A stretch of DNA of 64,000 nucleotides from Bradyrhizobium sp. CCGE-LA001. Lineage in GTDB: Bacteria; Pseudomonadota; Alphaproteobacteria; Rhizobiales; Xanthobacteraceae. The stretch is taken from positions 3,279,501 to 3,343,500 of the forward strand of contig NZ_CP013949.1 in the NCBI RefSeq assembly GCF_000296215.2, read 5' to 3'. A model generated the notes under the pieces. That model saw nothing but the letters and a program-made list of their open reading frames with translations. It was not told the origin of the DNA and searched no databases. Shown here piece after piece: positions 37,580 through 47,492 of the stretch. Each line of letters begins with the position of its first letter. The stretch's first letter is position 1. The position numbers and the translations under genes are program-made.

Positions 37580-38590
37580 TCAGCGCCTCGCCAATAGGCC
37601 TTGCGGCCGGATCGCCAGCACCAGCACCATGATCAGGAAGGTCACGACGATGGCGTAGGTCGGGATGTAGACCGAGCCGAGCTGTTCGGCGAGGCCGATG
37701 ATCAGCGCCCCGAGCGCGGCGCCGGGGATCGAGCCCATGCCCCCCACGATCACGACGACGAGCGAGGCGAGCAGAAAGCGGATGTCCTCGCCGGGCGACA
37801 ATGACTGGAAAGTGCCGCCGACGACGCCGGCGATGCCGGCAAGTCCGGCGCCGAAAGCGAAGACCAGCACGAAGACGAGCTGGATGCGCACGCCGGTCGC
37901 AGCGAGGATGTCGCGATCATCGACGCCGGCGCGGATGATCATGCCGATGCGGGTGCGGTTGAGCGCGAGCCACATTCCGACGCCAATGACCACGGACGCG
38001 GCGAAGATCACGAGCCGCACCAAGGGATATCTGAGATAGACCGGCTCGCCCGAGGATTTGATCGCCGTGACCAGCGGCAGCTCGATGGGGCCGATCAGCC
38101 AGTTCGGCGTCTGGATCTGATAGAAGTTGCCGCCGCAGGCCCACAGCATGAGGTCGGCGAATACGATCGAAAGGCCGATCGTCACCATGGTCTGCCGGAG
38201 ATCCTGTCCTTCCATCCGGCGAAACACGATGACCTGAAGCAGGACGCCGACCAGCGCGGTCAGGATGAAGGCGACGATGAAGCTGAGGATCCAGGAGCCG
38301 GTCGCAGCGCTGATGGCGTAACCGACATAGCCGCCGAACAGATAGAGCGAGCCGTGCGCGAGATTGACGTTGCGCATCAGGCCGAAGATCAGCGTGAAGC
38401 CGCTGGCGACGAGGAAGTAGAGGCCCCCGAGCGTGATGCCGTTGAAGACGGCGTTGAGGAAGACGCGCTTGCGGCCGATCGCCTCTTCGAGCCCGGGCGG
38501 CCAGACCGCAAAGACCAGCCAGAGCAAGATCGCAACGGCAATGATCGCAATTAGTGCCCAGGCGGGATGGCGTTCGACGAAGCGGCTCAT
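37580..38590 (-). CDS. livH: Branched-chain-type ABC transporter permease LivH
   Basis: 336 residues from the ATG at 38590; an ATG 21 bases upstream is also possible. The classical LivH motifs are present: FNGITLGGLYFLVASGFTL, MRNVNLAHGSLYLFGGYVGY and GGMGSIPGAALGALIIGLAEQ. Several hydrophobic spans follow an N-terminal segment of about 12 residues. It is the first transporter membrane gene, separated from the AraC regulator by about 190 bases that could hold an internal promoter. Confidence 0.92.
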   Translation of the reverse strand: MSRFVERHPAWALIAIIAVAILLWLVFAVWPPGLEEAIGRKRVFLNAVFNGITLGGLYFLVASGFTLIFGLMRNVNLAHGSLYLFGGYVGYAISAATGSWILSFIVAFILTALVGVLLQVIVFRRMEGQDLRQTMVTIGLSIVFADLMLWACGGNFYQIQTPNWLIGPIELPLVTAIKSSGEPVYLRYPLVRLVIFAASVVIGVGMWLALNRTRIGMIIRAGVDDRDILAATGVRIQLVFVLVFAFGAGLAGIAGVVGGTFQSLSPGEDIRFLLASLVVVIVGGMGSIPGAALGALIIGLAEQLGSVYIPTYAIVVTFLIMVLVLAIRPQGLLARR

Positions 38591-38783
38591 GTGTGCTGCC
38601 CGCTCTTCCAAGCAGCACGCCTGAGGCCCGTTGAATGCAGGTCAGGCAGCCTTGCCGCGGCCGCTAGCCTCGCCATGAACGTACGCTCCCGTCGGTCGCG
38701 ACCCTCTCACGGGATCGCGTTGCCCACATCCTAGCCGGGCTGCGAGAGCGACGTTTGATCGTGAGTATCTTTTCGCGTGGCGC

Positions 38784-39611
38784 TCAGGTGCGCAAAACCT
38801 TGGCTGCACGACGATAATCGGTCGGAGCCATGCCGACATTGGCGGCGAAGAAACGGGTGAAGCCGCTTTGCGAGGAGAAGCCGAGATCGAAGCCGATATC
38901 GGCGATCGGCGCCTCGCTCGCCACCAATGCCTCGAGCGCCTGTTCCATGATGAGCGTATTCAGATAGAGGTTCGGCGTGACGCCGGTCTGGACGCGGAAC
39001 AGCCGGTAGAAATGTGGGCGGGACAGGCCGGACTCCCGCGCGATGGCGTCGAGCTCGATCTCGGCGCCGGGGCTCTCCGACATCATCTTGATGCATTTGC
39101 GTACGCGAAAATCGGTGACCGAGCCGTTTGCGCGCGGATCGCGCGTGATCTCGGCCTGCTGCCAGCTTTCGTCGTAGCAGATGTCGATCAGCCGCCTCAG
39201 CTCGGAATCCAGACTGGAGAGTGACGGTGCGCCGCAAACGAGCGCGGCGGTTCGCCTGATGTGCTTGTCGAGGGCAGGCGTGCGCCTGAACTGGGTGCGG
39301 CCGAAACGCAACCGGTCGGAGCCGGAGGCGTCGGGTGCAAACCATTCAGCATTGACGTAAAGCACGAAGAAGATCGCGCCGCCGTCGACATCGGCCGGCA
39401 GGAAGTTGTGCGGCTCCCACGGATTGACGGCGACGACAGAGGTCTCGGTGAGGTCGTAGTGCCCATTGGAGACGTCAATGCATGCGGGCATGCCGCCGAC
39501 ATGGAAGATCAAATGACCTTCACGATGGGCGTGGATATTGAAAGGGCGGTTCAACTGATAAACCGTCGCCCGGCCGAACCGGCCGTGGAAGACGGCGAGC
39601 GCACGGCTCAT
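38784..39611 (-). CDS. AraC-family transcriptional regulator
   Basis: 275 residues from the ATG at 39611, preceded by GGAGGGGAAGG. The open frame runs 66 codons further but without a ribosome site. The N-terminal cupin-like ligand domain (FNIHAHREGHLIFHVGG) is followed by two C-terminal helix-turn-helix motifs (LDAIARESGLSRPHFYRLF; IADIGFDLGFSSQSGFTRFF). It sits between the binding-protein gene and livH in the same direction, so it most likely controls this operon in response to the transported compound. Confidence 0.92.
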   Translation of the reverse strand: MSRALAVFHGRFGRATVYQLNRPFNIHAHREGHLIFHVGGMPACIDVSNGHYDLTETSVVAVNPWEPHNFLPADVDGGAIFFVLYVNAEWFAPDASGSDRLRFGRTQFRRTPALDKHIRRTAALVCGAPSLSSLDSELRRLIDICYDESWQQAEITRDPRANGSVTDFRVRKCIKMMSESPGAEIELDAIARESGLSRPHFYRLFRVQTGVTPNLYLNTLIMEQALEALVASEAPIADIGFDLGFSSQSGFTRFFAANVGMAPTDYRRAAKVLRT

Positions 39612-39735
39612 GCCTTCCCCTCCCGAATGTTCTTGTCTTTTCCGCCAGCGTTCATCAACGCCGACGAGATTGCAAGAGCGGAGAGCGACCGCGTCAGCAA
39701 GTCGCTCTCCGTTTGAGCGTTCCGGAGGTGATGCG

Positions 39736-40986
39736 TCAGTATTTCTTACATTCCGGTACGGTCCGGCTTGGCAATCCGATCTTGGAGAACACCGCCGGAT
39801 CGTAGCCAAGCGTCTGGTTCACGTTCGGGATCACCTTGACGACCTTGCTGAACAGCGCGCCCTTGCCATCGTCGACCACCTCGGTGACGAAGTTGGTGCC
39901 GATCGCCTGGCGGTTGGAGTCGAGCTTGATCTTCCCATTCGGCGCATCGATCTCGATCTTCGCCAGCGCTTCCTTGAACTTCGCCTGGTTGTTGGAGAGG
40001 TCGCCGTTGACCTGGCGCAGCGCGAGGATCAGCGCCATGGTCGAATCATAGTAGTTGGTTGCGAGCAGCGACGGGCTCGGGAAGCGCTTGTTGGGTGGGA
40101 AGGCGTCCTGATAGGCCTTCACGAACTTCTGCCAGCCCGGATCCTCCCAGGTGTCGGCCTGGCCGCTCGCCGCGATGGTGCCGACCAAGGCATTCTTGGC
40201 GTTGCCCTTCGACGACAGGATGGTCTGATCGATCATGATGGAACCGCCCATCAGATGGGCCTTGCCGCCGGCCTGCTGGTACTGATTGAGGAAGTTGACG
40301 GCATCCGCGCCGCCAAGGCCGAGATAGATGGCATCGACGTCGTCGGGCAGGGCGGCGATGACGGAGGCGAAGTCTTTCGTTCCCAGCGGCACCCATTGCC
40401 GGTTCGTGACCTGTCCGCCCGCGCCGCAAAATTCAAGCACGAGGCCGAAGACCTGCGTGTAGATGAAGGAATAGTCTTCGCCGACGGTCGCGATCTTGCG
40501 ATACTTCTTCTCCTCGTAGGCGTATTTGCCGAGGCCCACCTGCCACTGCGCGCCGTCCATGTTGTAGCGGAAGAAGTTCGGGGCGGGATCGACGTAAGTC
40601 GTTTCCTGGGCGCCGGAGGCCGCGTTGATGAAGGTCAGCTCGGGGTGGGTTTTTGCGAAGTTCTTCACTGCGATGCCTTCGTCGCCGGAGAGCGGCGACA
40701 GCAGGATCTGCACCTTGTCCTGCTCGATCAGCTTGCGCACGGCCCGCACGGCGGAGTCCGGCGTTGCGTCGGTCGAGGCGACGATGAATTCGAGCTCCTT
40801 GTCGCCGATTTTCTTGCCGAGCACGTTGAGGGCGGTCTGATGGCCGCGCATGCCGTCCTCGCCGAGCACCGTATAGGTGCCTTCGAGCGTTGCGGTCACG
40901 CCAACCTTGATCTTCTCCTGAGCGATCGCGGCGCCTGAAAGAAACAGGCTGCTCAGCGCGAGCAGCCCCACACTGCATTTGGACAT
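39736..40986 (-). CDS. ABC transporter substrate-binding protein (LivK/AmiC-like)
   Basis: 416 residues. A Sec signal peptide (about 1-22, cleaved after AAIA) precedes a type I periplasmic binding fold (VGVTATLEGTYTVLGEDG, ILLSPLSGDEGIAVK, IATVGEDYSFIY). GGGAGGAG-type spacing is not seen, but GGGAGG lies directly upstream of the ATG. It delivers the substrate to LivHM. The pocket residues do not tell the ligand; homologs range over amino acids, amides and aromatic acids. First gene of the long leftward operon. Confidence 0.92.
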   Translation of the reverse strand: MSKCSVGLLALSSLFLSGAAIAQEKIKVGVTATLEGTYTVLGEDGMRGHQTALNVLGKKIGDKELEFIVASTDATPDSAVRAVRKLIEQDKVQILLSPLSGDEGIAVKNFAKTHPELTFINAASGAQETTYVDPAPNFFRYNMDGAQWQVGLGKYAYEEKKYRKIATVGEDYSFIYTQVFGLVLEFCGAGGQVTNRQWVPLGTKDFASVIAALPDDVDAIYLGLGGADAVNFLNQYQQAGGKAHLMGGSIMIDQTILSSKGNAKNALVGTIAASGQADTWEDPGWQKFVKAYQDAFPPNKRFPSPSLLATNYYDSTMALILALRQVNGDLSNNQAKFKEALAKIEIDAPNGKIKLDSNRQAIGTNFVTEVVDDGKGALFSKVVKVIPNVNQTLGYDPAVFSKIGLPSRTVPECKKY

Positions 40987-41381
40987 TGTGCTCCTCCCTG
41001 TGTCGTCGATTTGTCGCCGCGCCGGATCGGCGTTGCGCCCGCAGCTCGAAGGCTTGCGGATTTGACGGGGAGGCTAACCGAAGTTGCATGCCGTGCATGC
41101 GTGGACGGCTCGTCTGGCTTGACGGGCAGTCTCATTTTGGATGTTGCGACGCAAATCGTTCTGCGGTGCAGCAGGCTGTGATTGTGCTGGCTCTCAACAG
41201 GCTTCAATGCACCGGCGACAAGCACCGGGACGTCGTTTGCGCGCCCCGCGGCTTGACAACGTCGCCCCGGAACGAAATAGTTTAAGCTTAAAGCAATTGG
41301 CTTGGCCAGTCGGCTTGTTCGATCACCCGCACGCCAAGACCATGCCAGCCGTCCGGCAAACCCCACCTCGTGGAGCGACAG
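40987..41381. promoter_or_regulatory. Divergent intergenic region, binding-protein gene / acyl-CoA dehydrogenase
   Basis: 395 bases with no convincing gene. Visible elements: an inverted repeat GCATGC-CGT-GCATGC at 41086-41100 on the side of the binding-protein gene; a rightward sigma-70-like pair TTGACA (41253-41258), 17 bases, AATAGT (41276-41281); and the perfect 12-base palindrome TTTAAGCTTAAA at 41281-41292, where transcription would start. The region probably holds promoters for both directions. Confidence 0.45.
41253..41292 (+). promoter_or_regulatory. Candidate sigma-70 promoter with overlapping palindrome
   Basis: TTGACA at 41253-41258 is a perfect -35 hexamer; after 17 bases AATAGT (41276-41281) matches four of six -10 positions. 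The palindrome TTTAAGCTTAAA (41281-41292) overlaps the expected start of transcription, a usual place for a repressor site. The leader to the acyl-CoA dehydrogenase ATG would be about 95 bases. Confidence 0.4.
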
Positions 41382-42560
41382 ATGAGCTCACCGGCAAAGA
41401 TGATCTCCCGGGACTGGCTGGACTGGCCGTTCTTCGAGCCGCGTCATCGCGCCGTCTGCGAGGCGCTCGACCGTTTCGTCACGCAGGGCGGACTTGATGG
41501 GGTCGACCACAGCGACGTCGACGCTGCCTGTCGCAAGCTCGTGCGCGCGCTCGGCTCGGCCGGACTGCTGGATTGCGCAGTTGCCGCACCCGATGGTGAT
41601 GCGGCCAGCATCGATTCCCGCTCGATCTGCCTGTCGCGCGAGACTTTGGCCTATGCCGATGGACTCGCCGATTTCGCATTCGCCATGCAGGGGCTCGGAT
41701 CCGGAGCCATCGCGCTTGCCGGCTCGGCGGAGCTGCGGAACGCCGTGCTGCCCAAGGTACGTTCGGGCGAATGGCTGGCCGCATTCGCGCTTTCGGAGCG
41801 GGACGCGGGCTCGGATGTGGCGGCGATGAGCTGCACGGCGCGCGAAGATGGCGATAGCTACGTGCTGGACGGCGAGAAGACCTGGATTTCGAATGGCGGG
41901 ATCGCCGACGTCTACACGCTGTTCGCGCGAACCGGCGAGGCGCCGGGCGCGCGCGGCATCTCGGCCTTCGCAGTGTTCCCGGATGATCCTGGCTTCAGCG
42001 TGGCCGAGCGCATCGACATCGTCGCGCCGCACCCGCTCGCAACCCTGCGCCTGGACGAGTGCCGCATTCCGATCGGCCGTCGTCTCGGAGCGGCAGGCGG
42101 CGGCTTCAAGATCGCGATGCAGACCCTCGATATCTTCCGGGCCTCGGTCGCCGCTGCGGCGCTCGGGTTCGCCAGGCGGGCGCTGGAGGAGGCGCGACTG
42201 CACGCGCAGACACGGCGCATGTTCGGGACGACGCTGTCGGACCTGCAACTGACCCAGGCCGCACTCGGCGACATGGCGACCGAAACGGACGCGGCGGCGC
42301 TGCTGACCTATCGCGCCGCATGGCGCCGCGACGTCCAGAAGCTTTCCACCACGCGTGAGGCGGCGATGGCGAAGCTGGCCGCCACGGAAACCGCCCAGCG
42401 CGTCGTCGATCGCGCGGTGCAGATGTTCGGTGGTCGGGGCGTACGCAAGGGCGAAATCGTCGAAAGCCTCTATCGCGAAGTCCGTGCGCTCCGCATCTAC
42501 GAGGGAGCGACCGAGGTTCAGAAGCTGATCGTCGCGCGTGAGCTTCTCAGGCCGCGCTGA
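41382..42560 (+). CDS. Acyl-CoA dehydrogenase
   Basis: 392 residues from the ATG at 41382 with GGAG 6 bases upstream; an in-frame GTG at 41370 is the alternative. It has the three-part acyl-CoA dehydrogenase fold: N-terminal helices, a middle beta domain with FALSERDAGSDVAAM and GEKTWISNGG, and a C-terminal helical domain with RRMFGTTLSDLQ, MFGGRGV and YEGATEVQKLIVAREL. The Glu in YEGATE fits the catalytic base of short/medium-chain enzymes. It oxidises an acyl-CoA to the enoyl-CoA using FAD. It stands alone, facing away from the catabolic operon. Confidence 0.92.
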   Translation: MSSPAKMISRDWLDWPFFEPRHRAVCEALDRFVTQGGLDGVDHSDVDAACRKLVRALGSAGLLDCAVAAPDGDAASIDSRSICLSRETLAYADGLADFAFAMQGLGSGAIALAGSAELRNAVLPKVRSGEWLAAFALSERDAGSDVAAMSCTAREDGDSYVLDGEKTWISNGGIADVYTLFARTGEAPGARGISAFAVFPDDPGFSVAERIDIVAPHPLATLRLDECRIPIGRRLGAAGGGFKIAMQTLDIFRASVAAAALGFARRALEEARLHAQTRRMFGTTLSDLQLTQAALGDMATETDAAALLTYRAAWRRDVQKLSTTREAAMAKLAATETAQRVVDRAVQMFGGRGVRKGEIVESLYREVRALRIYEGATEVQKLIVARELLRPR

Positions 42561-42562
42561 CG

Positions 42563-43624
42563 TCAGACTCCGCTTGAGCCCGTACCGTTGGCGCTGGCCG
42601 GAAGCCGCCTGCGCGTTGCATCTCGCCGTGCTCCATGCGTCAAGGCCACGGCGCCATTGTCACGTTTGCGACCGGCCCGCACGGCCCGCGCACCGGGCGT
42701 CTTCTCTCGATGCAACAGCCTGCGAAGCGTGGAGGGGTCGGCATAGCCGACCTTCTCCGCGATGTCGTCGAGGCCGAGACGTGTGGTCTCCAGAAGCTCC
42801 ATCGCCTTGTCGACGCGCAGCTTCTGGAGAAATCTCACCGGCGAAAGTCCGGTGGCGCGCTCGCACCGGCGCGCAAAAGTGCGCGCACCCAGGCCCGCGG
42901 CCTTTGCGAGTTCCGAGATCGTGAAGGCCCGGTGCAGTCGCGCCCGCGCCCAGCGTTCCGCGCGTGACACGCGATCGTCCGAGGCGGTGAGGAAGGATAG
43001 CGCCATGTAGCGGGATTGCGATTGCCGCCGGTCGAGCAGGAGGAACCGGGCGCAGCTGTCCGCCAGGTCAGGTCCGGCATGACGGGCAATGATCGAGAGC
43101 ATCAGGTCGAGCTGAGCCATCGCCGCGCCGGCCGTTGCCATGCGACGATCGGTCAGCACCATCGCATCCGTGTCGAGCGTCACTCTCGGAAACAGCTGCC
43201 GAAACAGAGGTCCGAGCCACCACGTCGTGGTTGCCCGACGGCCGTCCAGCAGCCCGGCGCTCGCAACCAGGAAGACCGCCGAGCAGGAGCTGGCGATCTC
43301 GGCTCCGGATCGGAAGGCTGCCCGGAGCGCCTTCCTCGCCGTTTCGGCATCCCGCCGCTGCAATCCTTCGCGAACGAGGTCTTCATCCATCCAGGCCAGC
43401 CCGGGGACGATCACCACGTCTGCCGGTCTGTTGGCGTTTGCTTTCGAGGGCAGTCTTGCAAGCTGCGTTGCCCACCTTGCCCCGGAGCCGGAAACTCTCA
43501 CGTCGAAGCACGGTGGCCGTCCGGCTCTTGCACGAATGCGGTTGGCCACATCGATCAGTTCGAAGGTAATGGCGACACTGGCCGCAGAGGCGCCTTCCAG
43601 GACCAGAACGTCAATGAGCGGCAT
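42563..43624 (-). CDS. GlxA/FtrA-type AraC-family transcriptional regulator
   Basis: 353 residues from the ATG at 43624; the upstream open frame lacks support. The N-terminal DJ-1/PfpI-like domain (about 1-190: IDVLVLEGASAASVAITFEL, VIVPGLAW, IASSCSAVFLVASAGLLDG) is followed by a C-terminal AraC DNA-binding domain (FTISELAKAAGLGARTFARR; LDDIAEKVGYADPSTLRRLL). It ends 2 bases from the convergent acyl-CoA dehydrogenase and is transcribed away from the dienelactone hydrolase gene, which it probably regulates. Confidence 0.92.
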   Translation of the reverse strand: MPLIDVLVLEGASAASVAITFELIDVANRIRARAGRPPCFDVRVSGSGARWATQLARLPSKANANRPADVVIVPGLAWMDEDLVREGLQRRDAETARKALRAAFRSGAEIASSCSAVFLVASAGLLDGRRATTTWWLGPLFRQLFPRVTLDTDAMVLTDRRMATAGAAMAQLDLMLSIIARHAGPDLADSCARFLLLDRRQSQSRYMALSFLTASDDRVSRAERWARARLHRAFTISELAKAAGLGARTFARRCERATGLSPVRFLQKLRVDKAMELLETTRLGLDDIAEKVGYADPSTLRRLLHREKTPGARAVRAGRKRDNGAVALTHGARRDATRRRLPASANGTGSSGV

Positions 43625-43644
43625 GGCAAAATCGACCTGATTAA

Positions 43645-43658
43645 TGTCATTTATGACA
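43645..43658. promoter_or_regulatory. Perfect palindrome TGTCATTTATGACA, candidate operator
   Basis: The arms TGTCAT and ATGACA surround TT exactly. It lies in the 91-base space between the GlxA-type regulator start (43624) and the hydrolase start (43716). A second, overlapping GACA-CT-TGTC repeat occupies 43655-43664. Position and symmetry suit an operator used by the regulator. Confidence 0.45.
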
Positions 43659-43715
43659 CTTGTCGAAATCAATGCCCGGGAAATACCGTTCGCGCAATCT
43701 TTTCCGGAGGACGAC

Positions 43716-44543
43716 ATGAGCGATGCGCTGCTGAAGCCTGATGATCTCTCTGATTTCAACCGGCGGATCGTCTCGCTGGAGAGCGCGACGAAGCCGGTCT
43801 ACGTCGCGGGCGAGGGACCCGCGGTCATCGTCATGACGGAAATGCCGGGCATCAGCCCGCATGTTGCGCGTTTCGCCCGCTGGGTTCGCGACGCCGGCTT
43901 CCGCGTCTACATGCCGTCCTTGTTCGGAGCGGACGGCGATGTTCCCGACGCGGAAACTGCGGCCGGCGTTTTCAAGCGCGCCTGCGTCAGCGCTGAATTT
44001 CGCGCGCTTGGCGGCGGCGCGTCGAGCCCTGTATCGAACTGGTTGCGGGCGCTTGCCAGGCTCGCCCATGGCGAGAGCGGCGGGCCGGGCGTCGGGGCCA
44101 TCGGCATGTGCTTCACCGGCAATTTCGCGCTGAACATGATGCTGGATCAGGCCGTGCTGGCTCCAGTGGTGTCGCAGCCGTCCTTGCCGCTCGACAATCC
44201 CGGCGGCATCGAGAGCTCTGCCGACGAACTGTCGCAGATCCGCTCACGGCTCGAACGGGAAGACCTGACCGTTCTTGCCTACCGGTTTGCAGGTGATTCA
44301 TTCTGCCGCGCCGAACGGTTTGCCGCCTATCAGGCCGCGCTCGGCGATCGCTTCATTGCTCGCGTCCTGCCTGACACGGCCGCGAATACCGGACCCAGGC
44401 CGCCGTTCTTTGCGCAGTTCGTCAAAACGCCCCACAGCGTCGTCACGGTCGATCTCGTCGACGAGGCCGGTCAGCCCACGCTCGCAGCCCGGGACGAGAT
44501 TATCGCATTCTTCCAGAAGCGTCTGAAGTCCGAGTCGGCCTGA
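43716..44543 (+). CDS. Dienelactone hydrolase family protein
   Basis: 275 residues from the ATG at 43716, with CGGAGG 5 bases upstream (decisive over the ATG at 43644). Alpha/beta hydrolase of the dienelactone hydrolase group: VIVMTEMPGISPHVARFARW near the N-terminus and GAIGMCFTGNF, in which Cys occupies the nucleophile position of the G-x-C-x-G elbow as in dienelactone hydrolases. Later Asp and His are plausible in YRFAGDSFCRAERF and KTPHSVVTVD. It is single and divergent from the GlxA-type regulator. Confidence 0.88.
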   Translation: MSDALLKPDDLSDFNRRIVSLESATKPVYVAGEGPAVIVMTEMPGISPHVARFARWVRDAGFRVYMPSLFGADGDVPDAETAAGVFKRACVSAEFRALGGGASSPVSNWLRALARLAHGESGGPGVGAIGMCFTGNFALNMMLDQAVLAPVVSQPSLPLDNPGGIESSADELSQIRSRLEREDLTVLAYRFAGDSFCRAERFAAYQAALGDRFIARVLPDTAANTGPRPPFFAQFVKTPHSVVTVDLVDEAGQPTLAARDEIIAFFQKRLKSESA

Positions 44544-45287
44544 TATCCCGCAGCTGCTCGGCCGCGAAAATCTGCATTCGTGCTGACGCATATCAGGTGC
44601 GGTCTCGGCCTGTTTCGCTCCAATGTCAATGCGCCGCCGAAAAAATATTCCACTTTACCGAAATTCGGAAACGGCGTATGTGATGTCCATCCCGGCTCAC
44701 CCTTGAGGGGCGGTCATGTTGTCGTGTGATCGCAGAGCCGGGCTTGCGGTGGACGCAGCAGCGTCGTGCGCGAAAGCCAAGGGCAGGGCGGATTGCTCTC
44801 CGTGAGCCCTTCGCATCGCGTGGACGAGCGGCGCTGTCAGGTTCGTCGCGTCATATTCCGAGGGCAAGGTGCACAACGCCGTCGGACCCTGTGGCGCCAA
44901 CGAACCGTGCGTACGGCAAAACCGTGTGGTCCTGGCCGTCGTTGCTACGGTCAAGCTCTTGCGGATGCGGCACTAGCGTCAACCGGCGCGGGGACGGTGA
45001 ATTCCGTGAGGGGGAGGGAGGCCAGAAGGAACTCGGCTCCCGGGAGAGCGCGGCATAAGCCGTCCGACCATCGCGCAGGGAAGGCCGTGTGTTGGGCTTC
45101 ACCTGTATGCTGCTGTGCGGTTTTCTGCGTGTGCCTTTTGCGCAGCGGACCGCGGGTGCCGCCGGCACCCGGCCTTCCCTGCGCCCTCTTGGGTTTTGAG
45201 GGTGGAGCGATCAAGCAAAGCTCGGGCGAAAAGCGCCGCGAGAATGCGGAGGTGTGACCATCTCGCCGGTGCCCTGTCGGCACGAGG
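44544..45287. other. Intergenic stretch without a convincing gene
   Basis: 744 bases. Several short frames exist on both strands, but none has a ribosome site and coding-like composition together, and the predicted peptides are Arg/Cys-rich. The right half contains the structured repeat described separately. The left half shows nothing I can name. Confidence 0.5.
45030..45257. repeat. Bradyrhizobium-type dispersed intergenic repeat with large hairpin
   Basis: GCGCAGGGAAGGCCG (45073-45087) is the exact reverse complement of CGGCCTTCCCTGCGC (45170-45184). Between them is a second hairpin, GGGTGCC-GCC-GGCACCC (45154-45170). A palindrome CTCCCGGGAG lies just upstream and the sequence AGCTCGGGCGAAAAGCGCC follows. 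From memory, this arrangement recurs in Bradyrhizobium and Rhodopseudomonas genomes, often misannotated as short ORFs. The extent is approximate, the function unknown. Confidence 0.6.
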
Positions 45288-46355
<1,068 letters not shown>

Positions 46356-46367
46356 GGCAAAGCTCTC

Positions 46368-47492
46368 TCAGAGTTCGGCGACTTGCACCGGTCGGGCGGC
46401 GGGAAGCCGGGCCGGTTTGCGGCGGCGGCGCGCAGTTGCTTCGGCGTAATAACGTTCGAGCTGGCGAGCCCGATGGTCGGCGGTGTGATCGGCGAGGACA
46501 CGTCGGCGCGCGTTCTCCGCGATCGCGCGCCGGCGGTCCTCAGGCATGTCGCGCAGGATCTCGATGACGTCGCGCGGGCTCGAGGCCAGCAGGATTTCCC
46601 GCGACGGCTCGAAAATGGTCTCGATCCCAGGCCATCGATCGGAGATTACCGGCGTGCCGCACGCGGCGGCTTCGAACAGCCGCACGCTCGGCGAGAAGCC
46701 CAAAGCGCGCATGTCGGCGCGGGTCGCATTCAGGGCGAAGCGCTGCTCCGCGTAGAACATCGGATGTTGCTTCGGCGCGATGTGCTCGATCCGCATGACA
46801 TTGCCGGGCCAGGCGATATGAGCGGGGTATTGCGCCCCAGCGACGGCGAACTGCTCCGACGGCAGCTTACGCGCTGGCGACAGCAACAATTGTTCAAGGA
46901 CGGGCTGCCGGTCCTCGCTATAGGTACCGAGATAGCCCAGCGACCATTTGGTCCGCGCCTGCTGCGGCTTGTAAGTATCGGTGTCGGCGCTGCAATAGAG
47001 AACACGTGCCATCGGGCTGCCGTACTGCGCTTCGATCATGCCGGGGACAGGACCGCCGGCGAAGGACAGATAGAGGTCGAAACGCGGGATCATCGCGGCG
47101 GACAAATAGTCGAGGCCCTGGTCGAGCTTCGCCAGCGTCACCGGCGTGTCGATGTCGTAGAAGGCGGTAATTCCCCGCGCCTGGCTCGTGATCCATTCGG
47201 AGATGGCGATGCCATCGGGCACATAGGAGCCGATGATGACGAGATCAGCCTCTCGGATCAACTTGCCGAAGCGATGAGGCATATCCGTCAGTGACTGATA
47301 AAGCTCGACAGTCCACGACGACGGCGTGGTCAGATCGCGATGCTCGCGATACCAGGCGACATCACGTTCCAGGAACGTGATTTTGTGGCCTCGTCGCGCG
47401 AGGGCTTCGATCAGGGCGCGATAGGTCGTGGCGTGACCATTGCCCCATGAAGACGTGACCGAAAGACCGACGACGACAATGCTCAGGTTCAT
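46368..47492 (-). CDS. CgeB-family glycosyltransferase (copy A)
   Basis: 374 residues, GT-B-like CgeB family. The N-terminal Rossmann half starts with VVGLSVTSSWGNGHATTYRA; the C-terminal half has LGYLGTYSEDRQ, LNATRADMRALGFSPSVRLFEAAACGTPVIS and the basic C-terminus. It is a close paralog of the gene at 58201-59304, sharing SSWGNGHAT, DTPVTLA and YLGTYSEDRQ. The start overlaps the upstream stop as ATGA. Predicted to move a sugar onto a cyclitol or oligosaccharide acceptor in the cytoplasm; donor unknown. Confidence 0.88.
   Translation of the reverse strand: MNLSIVVVGLSVTSSWGNGHATTYRALIEALARRGHKITFLERDVAWYREHRDLTTPSSWTVELYQSLTDMPHRFGKLIREADLVIIGSYVPDGIAISEWITSQARGITAFYDIDTPVTLAKLDQGLDYLSAAMIPRFDLYLSFAGGPVPGMIEAQYGSPMARVLYCSADTDTYKPQQARTKWSLGYLGTYSEDRQPVLEQLLLSPARKLPSEQFAVAGAQYPAHIAWPGNVMRIEHIAPKQHPMFYAEQRFALNATRADMRALGFSPSVRLFEAAACGTPVISDRWPGIETIFEPSREILLASSPRDVIEILRDMPEDRRRAIAENARRRVLADHTADHRARQLERYYAEATARRRRKPARLPAARPVQVAEL

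Noticed and set aside
44697..45257. Several short ORFs in the gap before the UDP-xylose synthase gene
   Set aside because: They lie in or near the dispersed repeat, lack ribosome sites and give Arg/Cys-rich peptides of the kind commonly misannotated in Bradyrhizobium.
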